From: DAOMNO01 sp035443885
GTDB lineage: Bacteria; Planctomycetota; Phycisphaerae; Phycisphaerales; SM1A02
Assembly: GCA_035443885.1 (NCBI GenBank)
Contig: DAOMNO010000001.1
Span: 277,631 to 341,630 of the forward strand
Length of the DNA: 64,000 nt
Direction: 5' to 3'
This document shows positions 28,129-36,116 of the stretch, piece by piece (position 1 is the first letter of the stretch; every line of letters starts with the position of its first letter). The notes beneath the pieces are model-generated. The model worked only from the letters and a program-made list of their open reading frames with translations. It was not told where the DNA came from and did not search any database. The position numbers were made by a program, and so were the translations under genes.

Positions 28129-28334
28129 GCAGGGCTGTGCTGGCCTCATATCGCTTCAATCTGTCGTGTCCACAGTCTGCATATCTGCTGCAGGTGCCTT
28201 CCCCGTCAGCACTGTCGGAATCATGGAGCGATAGCCTTCCATGATTTCAGCACCAACCAGATGCGTCAGACGAACAAGGTACTCTCGCGAGAGTTGAAGT
28301 CTTTCCTCAAGCGGTTCGCGAAGCGCGCCGGGCA
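28129..28334. repeat. 206-base perfect direct repeat, copy B (3' end of cassette)
   Basis: Identical to 25846-26051, offset 2283 bases. It begins 30 bases after the end of the IS630 remnant. Confidence 0.93.
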
Positions 28335-29451
28335 ATCGCTGTGCTTCAAACCCTGGGATGCCCTCTTCAGACCGATCGCCATACTCGATACAAATCGATT
28401 CAAGGACACGGCACAGCTGACGGTAATGTTCGTTGTATTCCTGAAGAATCAATACGGCAACCCGCTGCACATCATCTGATACATCAACATTACTGGCGAT
28501 GGATTGCATCAAGTCGTGAAGCGCCGCCGGGTCGGGGTAGAGTTCAGGGAAGACCGCTTGTTTCACTGCGGCATCAAATCTCACAGCCACCCCTTCGCGC
28601 AGTGTTTCAAGAATGCGGCGGGACGCCTGTTCGTGGACAGATCGTTCGCTCAAAGCGGCGTCAAGTTGGCGGCGCATAATTGCACGATAACGCGAGGCAC
28701 GTACATCAGAACTGTACAGACCTTGCTGACTCGCGATTCGATTCTCTGTCAGCCGCAATCTAATTTCAAACTGCACATCCGCTCTTCTGCATACCAGCGG
28801 GGTAAGACGGTGCTCATAATCCAAGAGAATCGCCTCAATCTCAAATCGCTCTTGCGGCGTGGCATCCGCCTCGACAGATTGTTGCCAAACTGTTCGTAAT
28901 TCAAGATGAGACCATCTTGCCATGGTCCAGAAAGTTCGACAGTTGCGGCGAGTCGCTTCAAGCCGAAGCAGTATCGTTTTTTCGGATTGCTCGGGCGTAA
29001 GCGCTGGCTGAATGGAGTCGATGTAGGCATGCTCCAGCGCGATCAGGTCGTTCCGCAACCGCACATTGGCCTGATCGACCTTCTTCATCTGTGCCGCCAC
29101 TTCAGGGGTGCTTGGTCCGATCGTTTTCCACAGATCCGCCAATTCGGTCGTCAGCGGCAGATATCGCGGTGCTTCACGTTCAAGATAGGCATTGTGCCTC
29201 TGCACAAACTCTTGGTGCGTCCGATGCATGAACTGAAGCTGCGCATCGGACGCTTCAAGGATCACTCCCCATTGTGAAATTACGTCCGCTGTAAGCGGCT
29301 TGCCCGGCACACTCACATTCAATCCAGATCCGTATTCGCGAGCATAGTCGAAGAATGTTCGAGGGCGCTCCTGCGGGGGATCGATGGACCAGAGAACCGT
29401 CTGCAACGGTATGATCGCTAACACTGCACAGAAAAGCACATCATATTTCAT
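28156..29451 (-). CDS. Exported protein of unknown function, cassette copy B
   Basis: This 431-residue paralogue of the gene at 25873-27168 has the same length and layout: an export signal (YDVLFCAVLAIIPLQTVLWS), a conserved RTFFDY..EYG.GLN..VP.KPLT block, a long helical middle and an identical last 58 residues. The middle and N-terminus carry many substitutions relative to copy A. The ATG at 29451 is chosen over the in-frame TTG at 29463. It lies about 90 bases after the Cys-rich copy B gene on the same strand. Confidence 0.78.
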   Translation of the reverse strand: MKYDVLFCAVLAIIPLQTVLWSIDPPQERPRTFFDYAREYGSGLNVSVPGKPLTADVISQWGVILEASDAQLQFMHRTHQEFVQRHNAYLEREAPRYLPLTTELADLWKTIGPSTPEVAAQMKKVDQANVRLRNDLIALEHAYIDSIQPALTPEQSEKTILLRLEATRRNCRTFWTMARWSHLELRTVWQQSVEADATPQERFEIEAILLDYEHRLTPLVCRRADVQFEIRLRLTENRIASQQGLYSSDVRASRYRAIMRRQLDAALSERSVHEQASRRILETLREGVAVRFDAAVKQAVFPELYPDPAALHDLMQSIASNVDVSDDVQRVAVLILQEYNEHYRQLCRVLESICIEYGDRSEEGIPGFEAQRLPGALREPLEERLQLSREYLVRLTHLVGAEIMEGYRSMIPTVLTGKAPAADMQTVDTTD

Positions 29452-29541
29452 CCAACGCCCCAATATAAAAAATAGCGTCTGCCATGACGGCGCATCACAC
29501 GGCTACCACTTTCAGAAAATGGAATGTAATTCCGGACAAGA

Positions 29542-29982
29542 TCAGGAGCAGTTCTGCCCCCGAGCGGCATAAGGAAACTCTGTACATGGAAGAGGCTGAG
29601 TTGCTGCATCCTCGCACACATACGAACAGAATATATCTTCAACATATTCGCATACCCGCAACGTTACGGTGCATAGAACTGCATCGGCAAAAGGGATTGG
29701 GCCATACTGCCTCAATCCAGCAGGCGGACTGACCTGCATGTAGTACGACATCATGGCACCGAGCGCATTATTGACGCAGGATATACACCCTCCTGGGCAC
29801 TCCACACCTTCTTGATAGCCACAATAATTTGATAAATCACAAGAGTTGATGTTGATTGTGATGTAACACCCCGTCTCAAAATCGGCCGAAGTCGATTGCG
29901 GTCCTCCCCAGGAAAGCCCCAGTACTGATACAGCAACCAGCCAGCACCACGCCATGCCCTTGCGGTAACGATGGAACGTCAT
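29542..29982 (-). CDS. Cys-rich secreted protein, cassette copy B
   Basis: This 146-residue protein is the paralogue of 27267-27707, with the same signal peptide, the same total length and all 12 mature-region cysteines conserved. Residues between the cysteines are diverged (for example GGYTTCPGECITC against EGVECPGGCISC), except for a conserved VSPPAGL.QYG and CTVTLRVC core. The predicted location is outside the cytoplasmic membrane. The function is unknown. Confidence 0.75.
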   Translation of the reverse strand: MTFHRYRKGMAWCWLVAVSVLGLSWGGPQSTSADFETGCYITININSCDLSNYCGYQEGVECPGGCISCVNNALGAMMSYYMQVSPPAGLRQYGPIPFADAVLCTVTLRVCEYVEDIFCSYVCEDAATQPLPCTEFPYAARGQNCS

Positions 29983-30060
29983 GTGATTCCCCTTTTCTAA
30001 GAATTTCCGACGGAACGCATTGGCCTCTGCCAATGAACAGATTTTACCCCCCCCCCGCAT
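29857..30060. repeat. Near-identical direct repeat, copy B (5' end of cassette)
   Basis: Partner of 27582-27787, offset 2275 bases at the start codon. It covers the promoter, leader and signal-peptide codons. Confidence 0.9.
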
Positions 30061-30066
30061 TGTCAA
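30041..30066 (-). promoter_or_regulatory. Sigma70-type promoter with a G10 tract in the spacer
   Basis: TTGACA (30066-30061), ATGC, ten G and TAAAAT (30046-30041) give a 14-base spacer, two bases shorter than copy A. The -35 is a perfect consensus. With this spacing the promoter should be weaker than the 16-base version, if the model is right. Confidence 0.72.
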
Positions 30067-30092
30067 GAGCGAGTTCTCGTCACCGACAAATA

Positions 30093-32174
30093 CTATTCCG
30101 CCGACAGCACAAGATGCCGATGCAGATACTGCCAGCGCGTGACGCCCGCGTGGGGGCCGAGGCCGTGACCTCGCGTCGGGTACATCATCAGGTCGAACTC
30201 GCGATTCGCACGATGGAGCGCATCAATCAGTTGCCACGCATTATTCGGATGCACGTTGTCATCCATCATGCCGTGCTGAATCAGCAGCTTGCCTTGGAGA
30301 TTCTTTGCGAACGGGATACATGAGCCTTCATCGTAGTTTTCCAGATTCTCATCCGGCAGACGCATGAATCGCTCGGTGTAGATCGTGTCGTAGTTGCGCC
30401 AATCAGTTACCGCTGCCGCTGCGACGCCAACATGAAACACATCCGGATATTTGAGCAGCGCGAGCGCCGCCAGGTAGCCGCCGTATGACCCGCCGAAAAT
30501 GCCTACACGATCACCGTCGATGTAGGTTCGCGCTGTGAGATAACGCACTGCATCAGCCTGATCTTTGAGATCGACGATGCCGAGCTTGAGATAGGCAGCG
30601 TCCTCAAACGATTTGCCTCGATTAGCCGTGCCGCGATTATCAATCTGCGCGATGATGAAGCCGAATTCGCACGAAGCGTTCGCTGCGTTGTACGTATTGC
30701 GCACGCGCTGCGAGAGAGGGCCGCCATAGACGTCGATGACCAGCGGGTATTTCTTCGCGGGGTCGAAGTTGGACGGCTTATACAGCACGCCGTAGAGATC
30801 AGTTTCTCCGTCGTCCGCTTTGAACGTAAACAGTTCAGGCGGTGTTAGGCCGAGTTCCGCAGCGTTCGCCCAACTCCCCTCAGCCAGTGTTTCGAGGCGC
30901 GTGCCGTTGCTGTCATAAATCCATGTTGAAGACGGCACGCCCGTTGCTTCACCCCGCGCGATAAACCACTGCCCGCAGGGTGACATATCAATTGAGTGGT
31001 TCAGCGATTCACTCGTCAGCCGCTTCTCACCCGTGCCATCAAGATTCACGCGATGCAGATGCTGGTTCAACGGGTTCTCATCGCTATAAGCCATATAGAA
31101 CATCACGCCGGCTTCTTCATCCACACGAACGATCGAGCCGGCAACGTAATCGCCGCGTGTGAGCACGTTGAGCAGGCGACCGTCGATGTGGCGCAGCTCG
31201 TAGTGCTTCCAGCCCGTGCGCTCGCTTTGCCAGATGAATCGGCGACCATCCTCAAGGAATCGCATCGTCGGACTGTTTTCCTGCCACGTCTCCTGTGTTT
31301 CCGTTAGTACGATGCGCGAGATGCCGGTGCGTACGTCCGCAGCCATCACATGCAGCACGTTCTGCCTGCGGTTTGTCCGGTTGAAGAGCAATTCTGACCC
31401 ATCCGGGCTGAAGCGAACGGTGTAGATGTAGCGATCCGTCTCCTGCGCGGGTGAGCCGACATCGACTCGCACTTTCTCGCCTGTGTTCAGATCATGAATC
31501 CATAGATTTGCGATCGGGTTCGGATCACCCGGCTTCGGATAACCCTCAATCAGTGGTGTTGTATGTCGCTCCAACAATCCTGCTGCAAGGTAGTAATCCG
31601 GCACGAGCCGCTCATCAAACTCGTAATATGCGAGCTTGGTTGAATCAGGTGACCACCACATCGCGTCAATTTGATCCAGTTCCTCACCATATACCCAGCT
31701 TGCCCGGCCATAGCGGTGTTTACGTTCGCCATCCGTCGTCAGTGCGATCGGCGCGGTCTCGCTGCTTGCGTCTTCAAGATAAACATTCCAATCGCGCGAA
31801 ACGGCGCGCCAGCGTCCATCAGGCGAAGGTTCTACATCCCGTTGATGGCCGCGCGCCGGACGCCGGCGATCAACTGCCTGTCGCGTCGCGGCCTCATCCT
31901 CATCGTCCGCCATTTCGCGCACGGTGTGGTCCGCAAGGTCAAATCGAAGCCGCAGTCCGTCTCGCCGAAAGAGCAACGCGGCGCCGTCTTCCGTCCAGAT
32001 CGGTCTGGTAATTCGGCCCTCTGCGTTCAGCTCCCACAGTTTCCCCGTGATCAGTTGATAGCGATCATAGCCAGGCAGCGACTCCAACCCGGACTGGGCC
32101 GAACACGGCGCGGCAAGAAACGCAAGAACACCTGCTGCCATGCAGGCGCGCCAACGATTCACCTTCATCATCAT
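30093..32174 (-). CDS. Dipeptidyl peptidase IV-like S9 peptidase
   Basis: This 693-residue exported enzyme has a signal peptide (ACMAAGVLAFLAAPCSAQ) and a GAGGAGG ribosome binding site. A beta-propeller fills residues about 30-440. The double-Glu motif that binds the substrate N-terminus is visible in WVYGEELDQ, as in DPP4. The alpha/beta-hydrolase domain has the nucleophile in GGSYGGYLA, the Asp in MDDNVHPNNA and the His in RGHGLGPHAG. It should remove dipeptides from N-termini, often Xaa-Pro, in the periplasm or outside. It lies 14 bases after the PfkB gene on the same strand. Confidence 0.92.
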   Translation of the reverse strand: MMMKVNRWRACMAAGVLAFLAAPCSAQSGLESLPGYDRYQLITGKLWELNAEGRITRPIWTEDGAALLFRRDGLRLRFDLADHTVREMADDEDEAATRQAVDRRRPARGHQRDVEPSPDGRWRAVSRDWNVYLEDASSETAPIALTTDGERKHRYGRASWVYGEELDQIDAMWWSPDSTKLAYYEFDERLVPDYYLAAGLLERHTTPLIEGYPKPGDPNPIANLWIHDLNTGEKVRVDVGSPAQETDRYIYTVRFSPDGSELLFNRTNRRQNVLHVMAADVRTGISRIVLTETQETWQENSPTMRFLEDGRRFIWQSERTGWKHYELRHIDGRLLNVLTRGDYVAGSIVRVDEEAGVMFYMAYSDENPLNQHLHRVNLDGTGEKRLTSESLNHSIDMSPCGQWFIARGEATGVPSSTWIYDSNGTRLETLAEGSWANAAELGLTPPELFTFKADDGETDLYGVLYKPSNFDPAKKYPLVIDVYGGPLSQRVRNTYNAANASCEFGFIIAQIDNRGTANRGKSFEDAAYLKLGIVDLKDQADAVRYLTARTYIDGDRVGIFGGSYGGYLAALALLKYPDVFHVGVAAAAVTDWRNYDTIYTERFMRLPDENLENYDEGSCIPFAKNLQGKLLIQHGMMDDNVHPNNAWQLIDALHRANREFDLMMYPTRGHGLGPHAGVTRWQYLHRHLVLSAE

Positions 32175-32188
32175 GCTGAACCTCCTCG

Positions 32189-33109
32189 TTATGCGATTCT
32201 CGCCGCAGCGCGGAAGACGCTCATGCGGTTATGAATCTCCTCGCGCGTCGTCTGCAATAGGCCGTCCAGACCAAACGATTCAATGACAAAGCTTGCGGTT
32301 ACGGTGCCCCACGCCATCGCGGTTTGCAGCGTGTGAAAATCAACTCGCTCTACAGACGCAATATGCCCCATCAAACCACCCGCGAAAGAATCGCCCGCAC
32401 CGGTGGGGTCGATTACCTGCTGATGGTCCGCCGGGTATGCCGGCATCGTTGCAACACCGTCCTTGTGCACAAGAATCGCGCCATGTTCGCCCTTTTTGAC
32501 GACGACGAAGCTCGGCCCCATCTCGATAATCTTCCGCGCCGCACTGATCGGGTTGCTGATCTCAGTCAATTGTTCGGCTTCAGAGTCATTGACAACAACG
32601 CCGTCGATCTGCTTGAACAACGCGCGCAGATCGTCGTTCGCGATGTTGATCCACAAATCCATTGTGTCCGCCACCGCAAGCGCGCGATCCGGAAACTGCC
32701 TCAGCAGTTCCATCTGCACGGCCGGGTGTGTGTTCGCAAGGAAAATATACTTGCTGTCGAAATACTCTTCCGGCACACGTGGCGGCGGCTCTTCCAGCAC
32801 GCCCAACTCGGTGAACAATGTTTCACGCTTGTTCATGTTGTCGAAATACCGCCCCCCCCAGGCAAACGTCCTGGAGCCAGGTCGCTCTTCCAGACCACGC
32901 ATACAAATGTTCTTGAAACCTGCCAGTACAGCGCGATGAGCCGCAGGCCAGTCGCCACCGACCGCGCCGACCAACCGCACAGGCGACGTGGTATGAAAAG
33001 AGGCCGCCGCAGCGAAATACGCACATGATCCACCCAACACGCGCTCAGCTTTGCCAGCGGGCGTATGCACGGTGTCGATCCCGATTGTTCCAGTAACAAG
33101 CAATGACAT
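32189..33109 (-). CDS. PfkB/ribokinase-family sugar kinase
   Basis: This 306-residue kinase has the N-terminal PfkB signature region (RVLGGSCAYFAAAAS, GAVGGDW) and the C-terminal one, VIDPTGAGDSFAGGLMGH, with the catalytic Asp and anion hole (GAGD). It phosphorylates a sugar or nucleoside using ATP; the substrate is not evident. A run of eight G on the coding strand (32852-32859) encodes AWGGRYF, so a slip there would disrupt the protein. The start was placed at 33109 because MSLLVTGTIGID is the usual first strand; TATACT lies just upstream, so a leaderless transcript is possible. Confidence 0.9.
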   Translation of the reverse strand: MSLLVTGTIGIDTVHTPAGKAERVLGGSCAYFAAAASFHTTSPVRLVGAVGGDWPAAHRAVLAGFKNICMRGLEERPGSRTFAWGGRYFDNMNKRETLFTELGVLEEPPPRVPEEYFDSKYIFLANTHPAVQMELLRQFPDRALAVADTMDLWINIANDDLRALFKQIDGVVVNDSEAEQLTEISNPISAARKIIEMGPSFVVVKKGEHGAILVHKDGVATMPAYPADHQQVIDPTGAGDSFAGGLMGHIASVERVDFHTLQTAMAWGTVTASFVIESFGLDGLLQTTREEIHNRMSVFRAAARIA

Positions 33110-33167
33110 GGAGCGGAGTATAAGGCAGCCGCCCACATCTTTCGCGATCGACCAAGACGGACTGCCG

Positions 33168-34844
33168 TCACCGTGCGGCAGGATGACAATAGCAGGACGC
33201 CTTCGGCACGACATCTGCACGTGCCCATGCGCGCCGAACCTCCGGCTCAAGCCGCACTACTTCGTCGTTCCTCGCTTGTGCCATGAGTGACTGCGACAAA
33301 CCAAGCAACGCCCAGCAGTTGTTCGGATGACGAGCGAGATCGTCGCGATACACCTGCTCAGCCTCATCCGCGTGACCTTCCGCGAGCAACAGCGCGCCAA
33401 GCGCGTGACGCACGGGCTGCATCCAGCCCGGCGGTTCGTCATACGCAAGCTTCTCTTCTAACACGACCGCCTCACGCAGGAGAGCAAAAGCCTCGTCGAA
33501 TCGCATCTCGCGATACAACAACTCCGCTGCTGCAACGCGGCGCGAAATGGCGAGAACCGAAGATGCCGGGTTGTTGCCGACGAACCATGAGTCATCCACC
33601 TGCATCGCCAGTGCGTCGAATGCGGCGATTTCATTCGCAGCCTGTTCCGTACGGCCAAGCGCCGCGAATGCTACTGCTCGCGCGTAATGCCGCTGCACTC
33701 GGCTCATCAACCGATAGGACTCCGGCTCCGGCTCGTCCAGAATATCAAGCCACTTGCCGAAACGGATCATGACATGCAGTGCAGCGGGCATAAGGCCGTC
33801 CGCGATCGTAACGTACTCGCGCAGGAACGACTCCGGCACGCGATCTTCAATCTTGCGTGCAGCGCCAATTGCGGCTTCGTATCGTCCTTCCATCATCGAT
33901 GCGTAGGCAAGGAAGTGAATGTTGTGAAGAAAGTACAAGCTGTAGAAACGAGGCGGCGGCGCAACCGAAAAGTACGCTTCATCAACCGCTATCGCTCGCT
34001 CGTTTGATTCGGCTGCTTGCGCATACCGACCCGTGCGAATGTAGATATGCGACGGCATATGTACCAGATGGCCCGAACCTGGCACGAGATGCGCCAGCCG
34101 ATCCGCAGCGGGCAGCGCACGTTCAGGCGTAAGAGAAGCCTCTACCGCGTGAATGTAGAAGTGGTTGGCTCCCGGATGATTCTGGTTGAGCCGCATCACG
34201 TCTTCCAGAACTTGAACGATCTCAAGCGTTCGACCCTTTGGCTCACCGTCATGCGTCCAAAGATCCCATGGCTGCAGGTTCATCAGTGATTCCGCATAGA
34301 GTGCGCCGATATCCGCATCGTCAGGATGTGCAAGCCAAGCTTTTCGCATGGCTTCTGCATACGCTTCGTCAAGCGGGCGGCGATCTTCCGGCACTGGCCA
34401 CGCATACCGCTCTTGAATCGCAAGGATCAGCGTTTGCTCAATAGGTGAAGCATGTCGCAAGCGGGCCTTTGCCCGCTGAGCCGCCAACCACGCCTGCCGC
34501 GATTCTTCCTCACCCATCTCGGGATTGTTGATGTGCAGGCCGTAGGCGTAAGCGACGCCCCACCACGCCATCGCACAATCGGGATCGGCTTGTGCTGCCA
34601 TGCTGAATGAGCGAATCGCTTCATCGTGATTAAATCCGTAGAGCAGTTGGAGCCCCTGATCGAACCATCGCTGCGCGAGTGGCGACTTTGTGCTGATCTC
34701 ACGGCTGTAGTTGCCGAAGCCCTCATAAAACTGCACATGCGCCGATGGACGCTGAGCAGCATGCCGGGTGCTTTCGCAACCACAAAGCTGAAAGGTGAAG
34801 GAAACAGCAATGATTGAGACGGCAAGCGTGCAACGATGAAGCAT
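33168..34844 (-). CDS. Large TPR-repeat lipoprotein
   Basis: This 558-residue protein has a signal with lipobox QLCGC near residue 23. The mature part contains TPR hairpins throughout, such as WFDQGLQLLYGFNHDEAIRS, DPDCAMAWWGVAYAYG and RYAQAAESNERAIAVDE, together with conserved HMPSHIYIRTGRY. This arrangement is common in environmental bacteria; the function is unknown, probably protein-protein contacts at the envelope. It is followed 58 bases later by the sugar kinase on the same strand. Confidence 0.85.
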   Translation of the reverse strand: MLHRCTLAVSIIAVSFTFQLCGCESTRHAAQRPSAHVQFYEGFGNYSREISTKSPLAQRWFDQGLQLLYGFNHDEAIRSFSMAAQADPDCAMAWWGVAYAYGLHINNPEMGEEESRQAWLAAQRAKARLRHASPIEQTLILAIQERYAWPVPEDRRPLDEAYAEAMRKAWLAHPDDADIGALYAESLMNLQPWDLWTHDGEPKGRTLEIVQVLEDVMRLNQNHPGANHFYIHAVEASLTPERALPAADRLAHLVPGSGHLVHMPSHIYIRTGRYAQAAESNERAIAVDEAYFSVAPPPRFYSLYFLHNIHFLAYASMMEGRYEAAIGAARKIEDRVPESFLREYVTIADGLMPAALHVMIRFGKWLDILDEPEPESYRLMSRVQRHYARAVAFAALGRTEQAANEIAAFDALAMQVDDSWFVGNNPASSVLAISRRVAAAELLYREMRFDEAFALLREAVVLEEKLAYDEPPGWMQPVRHALGALLLAEGHADEAEQVYRDDLARHPNNCWALLGLSQSLMAQARNDEVVRLEPEVRRAWARADVVPKASCYCHPAAR

Positions 34845-34980
34845 GGTTGAGGCCCTCTGGTCGTCAGGTCAGCAACCTGGCATCTATTAAGGATAACACG
34901 AGTAAATGGCCGCGGAAACGCGCCCCCCCCACCACGATGAACCGGATCAGATGGCTGATAGCGGGTATGATGATCGCATC

Positions 34981-35053
34981 GGGCGTTTAGCTCAGCGGCT
35001 AGAGCGCTGCTCTTACACAGCAGATGTCACTGGTTCGAATCCAGTAACGCCCA
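34981..35053 (+). tRNA. tRNA-Val (anticodon TAC)
   Basis: The 73-base cloverleaf has acceptor GGGCGTT pairing with AACGCCC and discriminator A. D-arm GCTCAGCGGCTAGAGC, anticodon arm CTGCTCTTACACAGCAG and T-arm ACTGGTTCGAATCCAGT are all clear. CCA is not encoded in full. Confidence 0.97.
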
Positions 35054-35132
35054 TTCCCCGCGTTTTGAAGGAATCGGAAGGTGCTGGACGCATCACTGAT
35101 GTGATTGTCAGTCATGCTGTGGACCAATCGTC

Positions 35133-36116
35133 CTAGGGACATACAAAACCCGCCTGCCGCGCGCGAGGGGCCACGGCTTCCCCATCATCAAACACCAACT
35201 CGCATTCGGGCCAGCGCAGCGCGGCGAGCCGACCGGCGAAGGGGCGGTGGCCGGACTGGCGCTGAAGGTATCGCCCGCCGACCGAGTAATCGATGCACAT
35301 CACGCGACCGTTGCCGAGCAGGTCGTATTCGTCGTATGGCACGAAGAGTGAATCACCCATGAGCTTGCCATCCAGCGGCGTGCGCCAGTAGTGGCCGCAC
35401 ACGCAGAACGCATCGGCGTCGTACCCTTCCCACCACGGCAGGCGCGCGTTGTGGCGAAGCTTCCCGCCGGCTTCAAATGGGGTTTCAGCCCTGCATTCCG
35501 GCCCTGAAGTAATCACGCGAATCGGGTTCTCGTTCTGCGATGCCAGTTCGCGCGTAGCTTCATCGTCGTAGCCGCTCACTCTCAACTGCTCATTGATGCG
35601 GCAATGTGCTGCTTTGAAGACCTCCAAAGCATCGTTCTCGTGCCGCATGTTCTCGATCGCCTCATCGTTCCAGCACGCATGGACTGCGCGCAGATCGGGC
35701 CGCTCCAGCGCAACTGGAAGCGTGCGGATGAAGTCAAGCACTTCGCTGCAGCGGTTCTGCGGCAGAAGCACCTGTTCAATCTCAACACCCTTCACGATCC
35801 ACGGCTCACCCCTGAACCACGCGTTGTGCGGGTCCGTCTTGCCGCGCAGCAGGTTCAGTTCGTGATTACCCAGGATGCACTGGGCACGGCCGCGATCAAT
35901 CAGCCGCATCACAAGGTCGATGACGCCGCAGCTGTCCGGCCCGCGGTCCACCAGATCGCCGAGAAAGACCAGCCGCCGCCCTGTGCGGTGGTTGCCTGCT
36001 TCGTCGTAGCCGAGGTGTAGCAACAGGTCGCGCAAAGAATCGATCTCGCCGTGCACATCTGCGATCAGGTCCACAGGGCCATCGAACATCGGTTGAACGA
36101 GTGTGTTGTGATTCAT
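35133..36116 (-). CDS. PPP-type metallophosphoesterase (bis-nucleosyl tetraphosphatase-like)
   Basis: This 327-residue enzyme has the calcineurin-type motifs in order: DLIADVHGEIDSL (DxH), LVFLGDLVDRGPDS (GDxxDRG) and CILGNHELNLL (GNHE), then AVHACWND and CVCGHYWRTPL as late His positions. The GDLVDRGP signature puts it close to diadenosine tetraphosphatase (ApaH/PrpE) and PPP phosphatases. The physiological substrate could be Ap4A or a phosphoprotein. Its ATG overlaps the stop of the upstream gene by four bases (36113-36116), so the pair is translationally coupled. Confidence 0.85.
   Translation of the reverse strand: MNHNTLVQPMFDGPVDLIADVHGEIDSLRDLLLHLGYDEAGNHRTGRRLVFLGDLVDRGPDSCGVIDLVMRLIDRGRAQCILGNHELNLLRGKTDPHNAWFRGEPWIVKGVEIEQVLLPQNRCSEVLDFIRTLPVALERPDLRAVHACWNDEAIENMRHENDALEVFKAAHCRINEQLRVSGYDDEATRELASQNENPIRVITSGPECRAETPFEAGGKLRHNARLPWWEGYDADAFCVCGHYWRTPLDGKLMGDSLFVPYDEYDLLGNGRVMCIDYSVGGRYLQRQSGHRPFAGRLAALRWPECELVFDDGEAVAPRARQAGFVCP

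Noticed and set aside
34923..34930. C8 tract as a promoter switch for the TPR lipoprotein
   Set aside because: No -35 or -10 elements could be placed on either side of the tract.
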